A stretch of 64,000 bases of DNA, from assembly GCF_010389155.1 (NCBI RefSeq), contig NC_057766.1, positions 33,241,516 through 33,305,515 on the forward strand. Direction: 5' to 3'. Shown here one piece after another: positions 10,734-22,600 of this stretch. The number at the start of each line of letters is the position of its first letter. The stretch's first letter is position 1. The translations under genes were made by a program, and so were the position numbers. Below the pieces are notes generated by a model that was not told the DNA's origin, ran no database searches, and saw only the letters and a list, made by a program, of their open reading frames with translations. This DNA comes from Erigeron canadensis. Its lineage: Eukaryota > Streptophyta > Magnoliopsida > Asterales > Asteraceae.

Positions 10734-11686
10734 GACATATCCTCAATAACAAAATTTAATCATAACTATTTAACATAGAAGGAAGCTAATGTGGTTTTTC
10801 TCTTAAGTCTTAACCAAATATCCTTCTCAAACAAACCTATTAATGACATAATGTTTTTAATTGCATTTTTTTCAATACGACAGTCGAAACTCCGTAACAC
10901 GCGGTCAAAATTTACTAGTTATATATTTATACTCTAATGACGTTAAGCTAATTTTTAGTTATATGTTTCATTACAGCACATACATATACTCAAACACATA
11001 TAAATATAAATAATGTAGTAACACAAACAGGTTAATGTAGTAGTAATAGAATAACGGCTATACATAAAGGAATCAACAGGCAAAAATATCGAGCAGCTTT
11101 CTGTTTTAGTGGGTACAAACTCTCAAAAAGAGACCCATATACACAGCGATCTACATCAAAACCCCAATATCAGACTTCTCTGGTCTAATATTAGAAGAAA
11201 AACCTAACTTGTCTGGGTTTCAATGTATGCAACACGTATAGTACTAACTCTATAAGAACGTGCATAAACGACGATGATGAACCAGATACACAATTTGCAA
11301 TAAAACTTACAAATTTTACTAGCCAAAAGCAAATCAAGATGAAGCTAATCATGAGCACGTGTCATTGCCAAAAGAACAATCCATATCATGGTTGTAACTA
11401 ATAACCCGCAATGGAAACACATATAAGTCTTTACAGATCTTTCTGTAACCCCAAAAGGAAAAACATTAAATTGCCATTGTTACGTACGTGTGGCAGGTAA
11501 TTGTAACTAGTAACCCGCAATGGAAACTCATCTATCCATTTACTAAATCAGTCATATTTCGGCTCCATCTACAAAATACTCTATAACCCAAACTACAAAC
11601 CACCCCCGTCATTTTTATAGTTAGTTAGCAAAAGTTAAGTAATATTTTCATGTAGTCATAGAACAGGGGTGGCAAAAATGTATCAA
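10734..11686. other. Intergenic, includes 3' flank of the helicase-like exons
   Basis: No coding sequence recognised. Two direct copies of a 'TAACCCGCAATGGAAAC' motif occur at about 11401 and 11510, roughly 109 bp apart. The part next to 11686 probably holds the 3' UTR of the minus-strand helicase-like gene. Confidence 0.4.
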
Positions 11687-12839
11687 TCACTCACTGCTAC
11701 CACCAAACTCCACGGCAACAGGTTGAGAGGCAAAATATCCATGACCATCAGAGGCCACAGCATAATCCGAATTCCTTGTTTTGGCATATACGAGTAACAG
11801 ATTAAGCCAGTCTGGTGCCTCCTGGTGTGCTTCGTTCATAAGCTCCAAAAGTGCTTTAGCAATGCATGAATTCTTATCATTGAAAAAAGCCGTTGCTAAT
11901 CCAGATTTACCTGCACGGCCTGTCCTCCCAATTATATGAACATCAATGTCACGCGGCAAATCAAAACCAATCACATGAGTAACCCGAGGGGTATCCAGCG
12001 CTCTAGAAGCAACATCAATAGCAACTAGTATTGGAGCAACAGGAAGTTTAAATGATCTCAATGCTTGTTCCCTTTCCTATAGAGATTCAACACAAAAAAT
12101 CAATGTAATATATGTTCAATTCGATTGCAAGTAAAAGTAGCAAGATAGACCATCCAGGTGCGGTAAAAACGTTCAGGTTGCAATGGGTCGTTTTATACAT
12201 AAGGAAAAACTTGTGATATGTTACCATGACTCATTATTTGCATGTGAACATGATATTCAAATTTTTACAAACAGAAACTTGATATTAAACTAAAATAATA
12301 GAAAGATTATATGAACTAACAGATACACTTTAGGTACTTTGTGATCGACCCATTTGACACTGATAATTATAAGCCAACTCGACCCATTAAATGTATGTAA
12401 ATGAGTCAATATCTCCACTTGTAAAATGTCAAATAAAGACATATATTAAAAAAAAGGGATCTTACACTTCGCACTTTGTCACCATGAATAGCAATGGCAG
12501 GGAACCCCATCCTGTGTAGCCAACGTTTTAACAAATCTGCATTTCTCTTTGTCTCCACAAAAATTGAAGTCGAGGCATTCTGAATCAATACACAACAAGA
12601 AAACCAGTGCAAATCTAACAAAAACCAAAGAAAGCAAACTAAAAGAGAGATGAATTGAGTGGTGTATCTACCTTTCCAAGATATCCGTTAGCTTTCTGTT
12701 CATAAGGAAGATTTCTTAAGTATTCATGACTCTGCATATCCTCAACAAACACCACTGTTTGGATGATGAGATCAGTAGCGGAACCAACTCTTTCAAAGGA
12801 TAGAAAGATGTAGTTTGAAAGAAAGTCAGATGCAAGCCT
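11687..12839 (-). pseudogene. DDX3-type DEAD-box RNA helicase, C-terminal exons only
   Basis: Three exons on the minus strand splice in frame: 12839-12672 (56 codons, starting RLASDFLSNYIFL), 12579-12466 (38 codons, FVETKR and HGD) and 12076-11687 (129 codons plus stop), with GT-AG borders. They match the second RecA domain of plant DDX3/Ded1-type helicases (RH11/37/52 group), ATP-dependent RNA unwinding enzymes. Motif IV (FVETKR) is intact. Motif V is degraded (ASRALD for ARGLD) and motif VI has lost residues ([10 protein letters not shown], lacking the DDYVHR lead). The Gly-rich C-terminal tail of the family is cut short. The upstream exons that should hold motif I, DEAD and SAT are absent; in their place, 180 bp upstream, ends the RIP-like open frame. 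Helicase activity is very unlikely from what is visible. Confidence 0.8.
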
Positions 12840-12977
12840 CTGCAATTTAACAAAAACATGATTACAACGTATATGTTAACATAATTAGTCAAACCATATC
12901 CCACTCAAAGCTTTGTAGCTACATATATGTTAACATAATTAGTCAAACCTAATCCAAATAGACAAAGTAAGTTATGC

Positions 12978-14069
12978 TTAAATATAAAATAAAGATTTTA
13001 GGTTGCTAATGTCTAACCTGATTATATCTGGTCCACCATCATAAGTAACAGCAACTTCAACACCAGTTGGGCAACAGAACTTTTTAACATCAAAGTGACA
13101 CACTATCTGATCCGCGGGTCGTTTCTTCCCGACAGGTTTCTGGGTTGACCCGCTACCTTGAGGTCCATGACCCGAAGCACTGCCCTTTGCTTTTCTACCT
13201 GACCCATGACCGGTTGGTTTGTCAGCTGACCCACGATGTGCTGGGTTTTGACCCGCGCTGGGCCCCTCGTCCGGTTCCACCCCTGGGTTTCTCTGATACA
13301 CAAACCTTCCGGTACTGTCAAAATCTTGTTCTTCCACGCATTTTATGCATATAAGCTGTTCTGCCGCCACACCCCTGGTGTCTGGATTCTCAAAAAGTGT
13401 TTTATCTAGCCTTTTCACATCTTGGTCATATGATTTATACAATATGGACCCCTTCCTAACTTCCCTTGCATGCTTCGAATATCTACCCCAATCGTTAATT
13501 AGATCGGTAAACTTTGCATCAAGTTTTATTGTCCTGTAAAGTTGAAAATTCTCATGAAACAGGTTTCCAATCGGCAGAAATCTTCCCCCTTCGCAAACTA
13601 AAATCATAAATTCTACCACCTGTTCCTTCTTATAATCTCCGGATGGTTGAGGTGTTGGCGGATTTCTCAAAGACGTGATCGCATTGGTAACAGTTCGATA
13701 TCCAAATTTACGAACATTTAGTTTGAGATCAGGATACGACGAGATCACATTCATGGCGACTGAGTCCTTGAGGTACCTTGTTTCATTCTCTTTCCGGAAC
13801 TCATGGACCGCGTTTTCATAACGCGTCCCATTGATTAAACAAAGGCAGAAGCCTATGATATAAAGATCACAGGCTCTGATTTTTAACCTAACACGACAAG
13901 TTCGGTAGAGCAGGTCGACGTTAACAAGCTCATCGCGTCTTAACAATCTTCTTATTTTACCAATAGGACGTGACCTAGTCAACCCCCTAAATTGGGCGTA
14001 AAAATCGTTTAGCTTCCCTCTACCACTTTCCAAATCATACACAAAATACTGTACGTGTGGCATCATCAT
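12978..14069 (-). CDS. Ribosome-inactivating-protein-like domain fused to a DDX3 helicase fragment
   Basis: A 363-codon open frame starting Met-Met-Met. Residues 8-240 resemble the rRNA N-glycosylase (RIP) fold, a family that removes an adenine from the sarcin-ricin loop of 28S rRNA. Seen: Glu160-x-x-Arg163-Phe in the helix position, Trp194-Gly exactly 34 residues after the Glu, as in the well-known family members, Tyr112 at a plausible substrate-stacking position, and an NAITSL segment like the helix before it. The first substrate Tyr is not certain. There is no signal peptide and no lectin chain, so a cytosolic type-1-like product is suggested. Residues 265-315 are a Gly/Ser/Pro/Lys linker. 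From about 317 the frame continues as helicase motif Ia-like sequence (ADQI, then VKKF..PTGVEVAVTYDGG), related to the helicase exons downstream. A donor-like CAG|GTTAGA at 13018/13017 would cut the last residues, but joining it to the exon at 12839 does not keep frame. Identification rests on motif spacing. Confidence 0.6.
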   Translation of the reverse strand: MMMPHVQYFVYDLESGRGKLNDFYAQFRGLTRSRPIGKIRRLLRRDELVNVDLLYRTCRVRLKIRACDLYIIGFCLCLINGTRYENAVHEFRKENETRYLKDSVAMNVISSYPDLKLNVRKFGYRTVTNAITSLRNPPTPQPSGDYKKEQVVEFMILVCEGGRFLPIGNLFHENFQLYRTIKLDAKFTDLINDWGRYSKHAREVRKGSILYKSYDQDVKRLDKTLFENPDTRGVAAEQLICIKCVEEQDFDSTGRFVYQRNPGVEPDEGPSAGQNPAHRGSADKPTGHGSGRKAKGSASGHGPQGSGSTQKPVGKKRPADQIVCHFDVKKFCCPTGVEVAVTYDGGPDIIRLDISNLKSLFYI

Positions 14070-14122
14070 ATGGGTCTATATTGGCATCCATTTAGAAGAA
14101 GAAAACGAAAGGAACAAGATGA

Positions 14123-14131
14123 GTATTTATA
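14123..14131 (-). promoter_or_regulatory. Candidate TATA box for the RIP-like gene
   Basis: On the minus strand TATAAATAC lies about 55 bp upstream of the first ATG (14069). The spacing leaves room for a short 5' leader of about 20-30 nt. No other core element is evident. Confidence 0.45.
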
Positions 14132-14421
14132 AGCCTCATTACAACTGAGATTTATGAACGCTGTAGTTGAATTTCACCCAGCCACTTGCTTTTTTCACTC
14201 AAATATAAAAGCCACACTTTGGCGCCAAGCTTGAGGGAATGGTAAGAATAGAGATGGGTAAAATACGACGACGTACTACTGAATCACTACGTTTCAAAAG
14301 CTTCTCATTACTGACGCCTCAATCTAAACTACGAGTAATATACACAAACTTCTATATCTATATAACCTAATTTAGCCCTTCTTTATGGACAAGCTGGAAA
14401 AGGTTTGTCACATTTTCACGA

Positions 14422-14444
14422 CCCCCCCCCCCCCCCCCCCCCCC
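14422..14444. repeat. Poly-C tract, 23 bases
   Basis: Uninterrupted C23, about 350 bp upstream of the RIP-like start codon. Such runs are rare in AT-rich plant DNA and are prone to length error in sequencing and to G-quadruplex/i-motif formation. Confidence 0.9.
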
Positions 14445-15469
14445 TGAATTTGTTTCACTATTTTGTTTTGTCTTCTAGCAGGTTTTCGCTTGACTGATTT
14501 TCTTTCTTGTTCAAAAAGGAAAACATTTAGCCCTTCCACGTAGACATTTTACCTTTCGAGTTTTACTAAAAATTTTAAAAAATCAACATTTCTCTTACAT
14601 ATATTCTCTTATCTAAATCTTAATTAATTGCTAATAATTAGTACGTACAATGTCCGCATTCTTAGGTCGATGACGAGTTAGAAATTTTTGTAAAGTATCT
14701 GAATCTTAATTAATGCTAATAATTACTACAATGTCCGCATTAATACTTCTTAGGTTGATGACAATAATAAAAGGAAAATTGATCCTTAAACAAAAAAAGA
14801 AAATTCAGCCGTACGCAAAATGTACAACAAACATATAACTTACTGTACAACTTGTAATGCATAAAAATTTGTGTACAATCAAAATATTTTGTGTACTTAT
14901 ATTATACTCAATAAAAAGTATAATGTCATTTATTATATGTCTATATTTCTCTCCCTTATATTCGTAAAGTCGTAATACATATTATCTTCATCCCTGTTAA
15001 GCACACAAGGAATGCAAATATTTAAAAGGAAAAATACTGAGATATCTTACAAAATTTATCTATCTAACTTTTAAAATAACAACATTATCATCTTTTACAT
15101 TAATTATATTTATATTAATAACTGACACTACGCGTCGTTACCATCACCGCTATATATTGTCTTCGCCACCGCCAACACCACCCGTCTTCATTGTCGTAGC
15201 TACCACCATTACTAGTCGACAACACTATATATATATATCAGCAAATATGCACGAGTTTTCCTCTTTATCTTTTGGAAAGAAAAGAAGATTATTTAAATAG
15301 TACTTGTAATTATAGGTTAAGAGTTTTACCAATAATAATAAATAAATCTGGTATGTTATAGGCTTACTCATTAAGACATGTATGAATTTTTTAAAGTCTT
15401 GGATTTCATCTCAGGCATGCGTGTAATTTAGGAGTAAGAGTAGATTAGAATGGCGTTATTAATAAATAA

Positions 15470-15564
15470 AAATGAGCAAGTTTCTTTAACAAATTAAGTT
15501 AATACATGGAACAACTCAAGGCAACTTATATATTAACTTAATTTGTTAAAGATACTTCTCATTT
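15470..15564. repeat. Inverted repeat able to form a long hairpin
   Basis: Arms at 15484-15504 and 15531-15551 are perfect 21-bp complements (CTTTAACAAATTAAGTTAATA and its reverse). The match continues with few mismatches outward to about 35 bp, and the loop is 26 nt. It could be a tiny MITE or a hairpin RNA source. There are no obvious flanking target duplications. Confidence 0.7.
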
Positions 15565-16474
15565 GGTAACTTTTTTGCCACCAATTCAATGTTTATTACT
15601 GATTTACTTCAAGCCTAAATGCATCTAATAAATTCTCATGGACATCTACTAACCTTCGCATATCTAGACTATGTAGTGTACATCCAGGAGTCCAATGCCG
15701 TCATAATTTCACTTTTATAAATGTATTTAGAGCTTAATTATAACATGGGAAGCTGATGAATCTATAGATTTTGGAGTTGCCCTAAATACTCAACAAGAAA
15801 ATTATCTAAAGAAGTTTGCGGAAAATGGAAAACGGTGTTAATAAAAAAATATGGTACTATACTGTATATGTGTGAATTTGGGTTGATGGGCATGGGTTGA
15901 CCCATGGACTAACCAATTTCCTATTTTCCTATATTTCTAGTTTACTTACCATAATTAGCATCGAACATTCCATTTAACCGAATCACGAACACATTTTTAT
16001 TTAAAAGCGATCATTACATTATATATGCATCTTGAACACGATAAAATCGCAAATAAACTCAATCATATATATTACTTGATTAATATTAACTAGTTAGTCA
16101 ACGTACACAAAATTAACGGGTCAGTTTCACAAATGCTACATAGATACTGTATGTAGAAGTAAGTATTGATATTAATTTAATGAAACCGGATAATTAAACA
16201 AGGATACAACTAGTAATATGTTTGACCATTATATTACTTGTCACTTGGTATCATCGCTAAAATGCATCTTATGCTGTTGGCTAATTGCCTTGAGATTTTC
16301 CCAAGGTGTTCTTATATTCGTCTGTTTTTGTTTGAGTCTTTAGCTTTTTATGCCGGCGTTTGACACATTATCTCCAACCCCATTTCAAAAAATTCTATCA
16401 AACCTTTAAATAAGTAGGCTACTCCCATCATACCAATTTACAAACTTAGAATTAATCATCCTTAGCATATATAT

Positions 16475-18954
16475 ATGGATACAAGCATCACCAGGCATGG
16501 ATACTACTACAAACCTCATATGAAAACGTTCGGCCGTTGGTTTTCTAATAAGCACAAGAACAAATCTCGGTCGTCTCTTTTCAAAGAGCTTGGAGGTTAT
16601 TATAAACCATGTTACAGATGTTACATGAAGCTAATATTATTATGATTATTTTCTTTTCCTTTTAACATGGTTTCCAGAGTTCCTTGGAGTTAAAGTTACC
16701 CGAATAGCTTTTTGCAGATGAGTCTGGAGATGAATACGAGGATGATGGCTCGTTCATGTCATCAGAGATGGATCCTTGCATTTCAATCAATGAATTGAGG
16801 TAATTAGCCATCATTGAATTGTATTTTTTAATCAGCTAATGCAACATCCTTGTCATTTTTTACTAACATTGAATTGTATTTTTTTTTTAATCAGCTAATG
16901 CAACATACTTGTGATTTTTTACTTAAGTATGCAAGTTGTCTAGAAGAATCCTAAGTTTGTTGCGTTAAATGGTTAAAAGAATACGTTGCATACATCTGTA
17001 AGAAAATGAATTCTATGTTACCTTTGCCCATAACATTACTGCTCTTTGAGAGATTTCAAGAAATCATACCGCTGAAAGCTAAAAACGTCATTGGAGGAGA
17101 AGATCTAACTGCAGCGACGAACTGGAACCTACTTATAGGACAAATACTGAACGATAGATGTGCATGCCGATGGATAACACCAATGCTGGATCCGCTCATA
17201 AGTGAGGACTATAACTATTTGGATAATGTGTCAGGTGGAATATCAACAGCAAGCCTAGAAGAAGACGAAGAAGAAGGGCTTAATCACTGTGGAAGGTACA
17301 CACTAATAGCAAGCAAGAAGATGGTTGGAGTGTTCATAAGTGTATGGATAAACACATCATTGTTCAAGAGGTACAGCACATCGAGTGTAAAAGTGAGTGT
17401 TGTAGCTTGTGGGGCTATGGGTTATTTGGGAAACAAAGGTTCGGTGGCTGTTAGCATGTCAATTGAAAGAACTAGCTTTTGTTTTATTGCTGCTCATCTG
17501 GCTTCTGGAGAGAAGAAAGGGGATGAAGGGAGGAGAAATCAACAAGTTTCTGAGATTTTCAAGCGAACAACTTTTCCTCGACACTTTCGAGATAAATGCA
17601 TTCCTCGGCCTCTTACAATTCTAGGACATGAGTAAGTAGTCTGCCTATTTGAATATGTTGACCCGTTAATTTAAGAATCGAATGATTTGGGTCAAGATTA
17701 TATCTCTTATGAGTCAAATATGTTAAAAATGGTCAAAAATTAGACAAATGAGACACGGGTCAAAATTCGCCCAAAGTGTACTTTTGATGCCTACAACTTC
17801 TAAATCATTTTATTCCAGAAAGTTATAGTACTATTGAAATTGTATAGCTTATTTTGTCATATTTGACACCATAAATATAAAACTAAAAGTAAAATGGAAG
17901 GAGAGTGTTGCAGGTTAACCCACTTTCCCCAGCCGGTTTAAAAACCCTGCCAAACTTTACCAGTTTTGACCCATTACCCAACCCGACCATTTTACCACCT
18001 CTGTGTGGATGCTTTTCTTTTTGAAATATATGATTATATGACAGCAATTATATTTTTTGTGAAACAGCCAAATATTTTGGTTCGGAGACCTCAATTACAG
18101 GTTATACCTGGAGAATGATTTAGCTAGGGAGCTGATAAAGAAGCAAGATTGGACAGCACTTCAAGAGTTTGATCAATTACGACAAGAGCTGGGAAATGGT
18201 GGAGTGTTTCAAGGGTGGAGAGAAGGAAACATAGAATTTGCACCTACTTATAAGTATTCCAAATATAATAGGAATCGGTACTCTGGTACACAACCTAGCA
18301 GAGCAGGAGAAAAGCAAAGGACACCAGCATGGTATGCACATCTACTCTATTCTGCATTAATATCTTCCTAATAGAAGTGGAAATTTTGATTCAATTACAT
18401 TTGAATGTTCCGATTTGGCTATGTTGTTTCTTTAGCCATTCAGATTTGTCAATTAGATCAAGAGCAAACATTGAACAAGTGCAGTTTTGTCAAACTGGTT
18501 TTACAAAGACAACTTTTTGGATTGTGTTTTGCATACAACAGGTGTGACAGGATCTTATGGTATGGAAAAGGAGTAAAGCAACATTCTTATTTCCGTAGTG
18601 AGAGCAAGTTCTCAGATCACAGGCCAGTATCTGCTCTTTTCTCCACACAGATTGAAGTCATCAAGTCAGGTGAAGCAACAGTGGTTTCGCTCCAACCTGA
18701 TGTACCCACTACGGTTTCCTCTAAACATACTGTAAGTGCTCTATCTGGCTCCTGTTATAACTTTTCTTTATCTGTGAAAACCTAAATAAATGATTACTTA
18801 TTTACTTGATGATTTTGAAAAATGATGTTCCATGGAGCAGGAACAAGAGATATGTAACATAGAGGCTTCACCAACATTGATTTCGCTAAATACCAAAGAG
18901 TTAGACGCGTCACCATTAGACAAAAAAGGTTGCAGAAGAAGCAAAAGGTTGTGA
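16475..18954 (+). CDS. Type I inositol polyphosphate 5-phosphatase, six exons, probably lacking one domain exon
   Basis: The enzyme removes the 5-phosphate from inositol phosphates or phosphoinositides, acting in plant Ca2+/auxin and membrane signalling. Proposed exons: 16475-16595, 16718-16799, 17053-17631, 18068-18331, 18542-18731, 18841-18954. All joins have GT-AG borders and keep frame, giving 449 residues. Seen: FQEIIPL with the NV(I/L)GGEDL region (69-84), GAMGYLGNKGSV, FIAAHLASGEKKGDE, catalytic motif FWFGDLNYR (264-272), TPAWCDRILW (347-355) and FSDHRPV (372-378). The exon that normally supplies the N-terminal TWNVGG motif and the helix before QEIVPL was not found between 16799 and 17053. 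The join there gives INELR|FQEII, still open. The first two exons are acidic and poorly conserved, so the start is less certain. Either a compact variant or a copy made inactive by exon loss. Confidence 0.75.
16813..16915. repeat. Tandem duplication in intron 2 of the 5-phosphatase
   Basis: 'TTGAATTGTATTTTTTAATC' followed by AGCTAATGCAACAT occurs twice, near 16815 and 16869, about 54 bp apart. It sits exactly where the missing TWNVGG exon would be expected. Confidence 0.75.
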
Positions 18955-19220
18955 TACAAAGTTCACGAATTAGATATAGTGTCATGATCAAACATTATTT
19001 GGCTCAATCTTTTATTCTTTCACCATACTGTGTCTACAACTCGTATTCTCTAACTTTTTACTCCTTTCAAGTTTCAATATATACTAGATGTATAGTATGA
19101 ACAGCTTTTGAATGTGCCACATGTCTGAAGATGACTACATTCTCAAAACTTAAGTGAGATATGAAATTCGTATACTCGAAAATGTATTGTTTAACGCACA
19201 AAAAACATAGTTTATATCCA

Positions 19221-19566
19221 TGTTATGAAGGCAAGATCATTTGATCATATGCAACATTTACTTATTATGTCTATGCTTAATTGTAGACAAGGATCAAAGA
19301 TGCTAAAGGCTAATGCTCGTGGACTAAAGCTGGAGAGAAAGGAAGTCAAAGGACTCAATTGAAAGGAAACAGAATAGAGGGACTGAAGATATAAATTAAT
19401 GGGTGTATATATACAAACCCTATTTTCCAATTTAGGGTTAACACCCATTCTATCATTCACACACAAAATGTGCAGCCATTTCCCTTTCTTTTTAGATGAA
19501 AAAAATAAATCTATATCTATATTTCTATATCGTATCTTAGATTCATATTTCTCTTTATATTTATCA
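19221..19566 (+). repeat. 5' LTR of the copia element
   Basis: Starts TG and ends CA. It contains a TATA-like ATATATACAAACCC stretch at about 19404. The short opposed open frames inside it are fortuitous, since both LTRs carry them. Confidence 0.85.
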
Positions 19567-19688
19567 TTGTATCAGAACATTTAAACTTTAATATCAATCA
19601 TTCATTCATTCGGGTATCTTACTCTGTCTCTCTTGTCTTGCATATTTAACATTTCTTGCATTCTTAATACTTATTTCTAGTTTTTACT

Positions 19689-22600
19689 ATGTCTGGTTCT
19701 GGTACTACTCCACCTGTTCATACTGGTATTACACCACCTACTCCACCTACACCTAACTTAAATGAAACTGAATATGATGAAACAACTAAAATCAGTAAAC
19801 TAGATTTTGGAGATCCTCTGTATTTGCATGCTAGTGATACTCTGAGTACACCTTTAATTGGATTTAAATTGTTAGGAACAGAAAATTACAAAGTGTGGTC
19901 CTGTGCTATTGAGTTGGCTCTTGAAACAAAAAATAAGATTGGTTTCATTAATGGTTCTTGCTTGAAATCTGATGATGATCCTGTTCTTGCTAAGCAGTGG
20001 GATAGATGTAATGTTGTGGTTCTAAATTGGATTCTTGGTTGTGTGTCTCAAGAATTGAATTTAGGTCAAATTTATTCAAAAAATGCTACCATTGTCTGGC
20101 AAGAATTAAAAGAAACTTATGATAAAGTGGATGGTTCTGTAATTTTCAATCTACATCAAAAAATTAATTCTTTGTCACAAAATGGTTCTACTCTCTCTGA
20201 ATATTATCACAAATTAACCTCTCTGTGGAAACAATTAGATGCTATTGTGAAACTGCCTGCTTGTTCTTGCAAAGCTGCCAAAGAAGTACAATCACACAAT
20301 GATTTAATGAAACTCATGCAATTTCTTATGGGCTTAGATGATGCTTACATGTCCTTTAGATCTAACATTCTTATGAAAGACCCTCTTCCTTCTGTCAAAA
20401 CTGCTTATAATATTGTGTCCAGAGAAGAATCTCATAGAGGGGGGATGGGTAGTAAGCCTGTCAATGTGTCTGCCTTTGCTGCAAAAACCCATTTTAATAA
20501 AAACTCAAAGTTTTTTGACTCTAAGAAAACTTATGATAATCATTTTGAATCTAGAAAAACTTTTGAACCCTCTCAAAGAACTCTCAGACCCCCAAATCCT
20601 AATCTTTATTGCACACATTGTAACAGGATAGGTCATACCATTAAAAGGTGTTTTCTTCTGGCTAATAAAAGGTCTTTTAATCAAAATGTCAAAATGTCTA
20701 ACAATAATGCTAGTATTGATAAAACCCCTGCTTGCTCTAAACCTGACAATGTGCACTCTTCTTTTGATTCTTCTAAATCTCCTGTGACTTTAACTGCTGA
20801 TCAACTCTCCAAATTACTTAGTTTGATAGATTCTCAATTTGGCACTACCTCCTCTTCTGGTCTTCATGCTAATATGGCAGGTATTAGTTTGTGTCATAAT
20901 AATTGGTGGAATTTCAGTACTGTCATGCTAAAAAGTATATTAAAATGGATCATTGATTCTGGGGCAAATCAACATATGACATGTTCTGAAGATAATCTTA
21001 CCAATGTGGTTGATATTAGTGATTTAAACCTAACTATTGGTCACCCAAATGGTTCTTTTGCCACTGTTAAAAAAATTGGAAATCTGCATCTACCAAATGG
21101 TGTCATTATGTTTGATGTTCTTGTGGTTCCAGAATACAATGTCAACCTAATGTCTGTTCATAAATTGGCTAGAGACAATAAACTTTATATAGGTTTTGAT
21201 GACTCTAAATGCTACATTCAGGATTTAGCTCAAAAGAACCTGATGGGGACTGGTAGTGAAAAGGGTGGTTTGTATCTTTATGATGATATGCCTCTGTGTG
21301 CCAATGTGGTATGTAATTCTGTTAGTACACCTTGTGAATCTAAATTGCTTTGGCATATGAGACTTGGACATCCTGCAGATCTTGCACTGGATGTCTTCTT
21401 AACCCAAAATAATATTGTTGGTGGTTCTGTTGGTCCTTGTGACATTTGTCATAAAGCCAAACAGACCAGAATACCATTTCCCTTGAGTGAACATAAATCA
21501 AAAGGGTTGGGTGATTTAATCCACATTGATGTTTGGGGACCTTACAAGGTCACTAGTAAACAAGGGTTCAAGTATTTTCTAACTCTTGTGGATGACTACA
21601 CAAGAGCTGTCTGGACCTTCATGTTAACCTCCAAAATTGAAGTGTATGATCACATTTTTAACTTTCTTCAACTTCTCAAAACTCAATTTCATACTACTGT
21701 TAAGATCATTAGATCTGATAATGGTTCTGAGTTTGTTAATAACAGAATGCATACCTTACTCACTCATGAGGGAATTGTACATCAGACCTCTATTCCTTAT
21801 ACACCTCAACAAAATGGCATTGCTGAAAGGAAACATAGACACCTTTTGAATGTTGCTAGGTCTTTTATGTTTCAGGGGGGAATTCCTTTGTACTTGTGGA
21901 GTGAATGTGTTTTGACTGCTACTTATCTTATTAACAGAACACCTTCTTCTATTCTAAATGGTAAAACTCCTTATGAGATGATCTATGGGTCTAAACCACC
22001 CATTAAACACTTGAAAGTTTTTGGATGTTTGTGTTTTGCTACTTTACTTAATAATTCTGACAAGTTTGGCTCTAGGGCTGAAAAATGTGTTTTAATTGGT
22101 TACTTGAATTCTCAAAAAGGATACAAATTGTTTAATTTGGAAACAAAAACCTTTACTCATTCAAGAGATGTGAGATTTTATGAAAACATATTTCCTTTTG
22201 TCATGACTAAAAATAATGAAGAAACTGATTCCAATGTTAACAAGTTAACCTTCTTTGATCATCTCCTAAGTGAGGGAAATACCATTAATCAAAGTCCCTG
22301 TGATGAACAAGAAGGTATCAATATTCATTCAAGTGATGATGGCAGTTCATTGCCTATGTCTGGCAGTCCAAATGAGGCAACTGTACATGGCAATGAGTCT
22401 GCAACTTCACTTGTGAATGACATTGTCAATTCTGATGGCAGTTGTCTTGAAAATGAACAAGTTAACCTAAGAAGATCTGAAAGACATACCAACCTGCCTA
22501 AATACCTTTTTGATTTTCAATTAGATGGTAAAGTTAAGTATAGTCTTGACAAAGTGGTGAATTATGCTATTCTTAGTCATGAGTTGTATTGTTCTCCACT

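Larger units (their letters stand above)
14132..16474. other. Intergenic between divergent genes
   Basis: Shared upstream space of the minus-strand RIP-like gene and the plus-strand 5-phosphatase gene. It contains the poly-C tract at 14422-14444, a near-duplicate of 'AATTACTACAATGTCCGCATT' type sequence at about 14635-14660 and 14720-14742, a trinucleotide-rich CACC/CGCC segment at 15125-15215 and the hairpin at 15470-15564. No gene seen. Confidence 0.45.

Noticed and set aside
12978..14069. Reading the RIP-like gene as a two-chain (lectin-bearing) toxin
   Set aside because: No signal peptide and no beta-trefoil lectin repeats (QxW) follow the domain. What follows is a low-complexity linker and helicase sequence.
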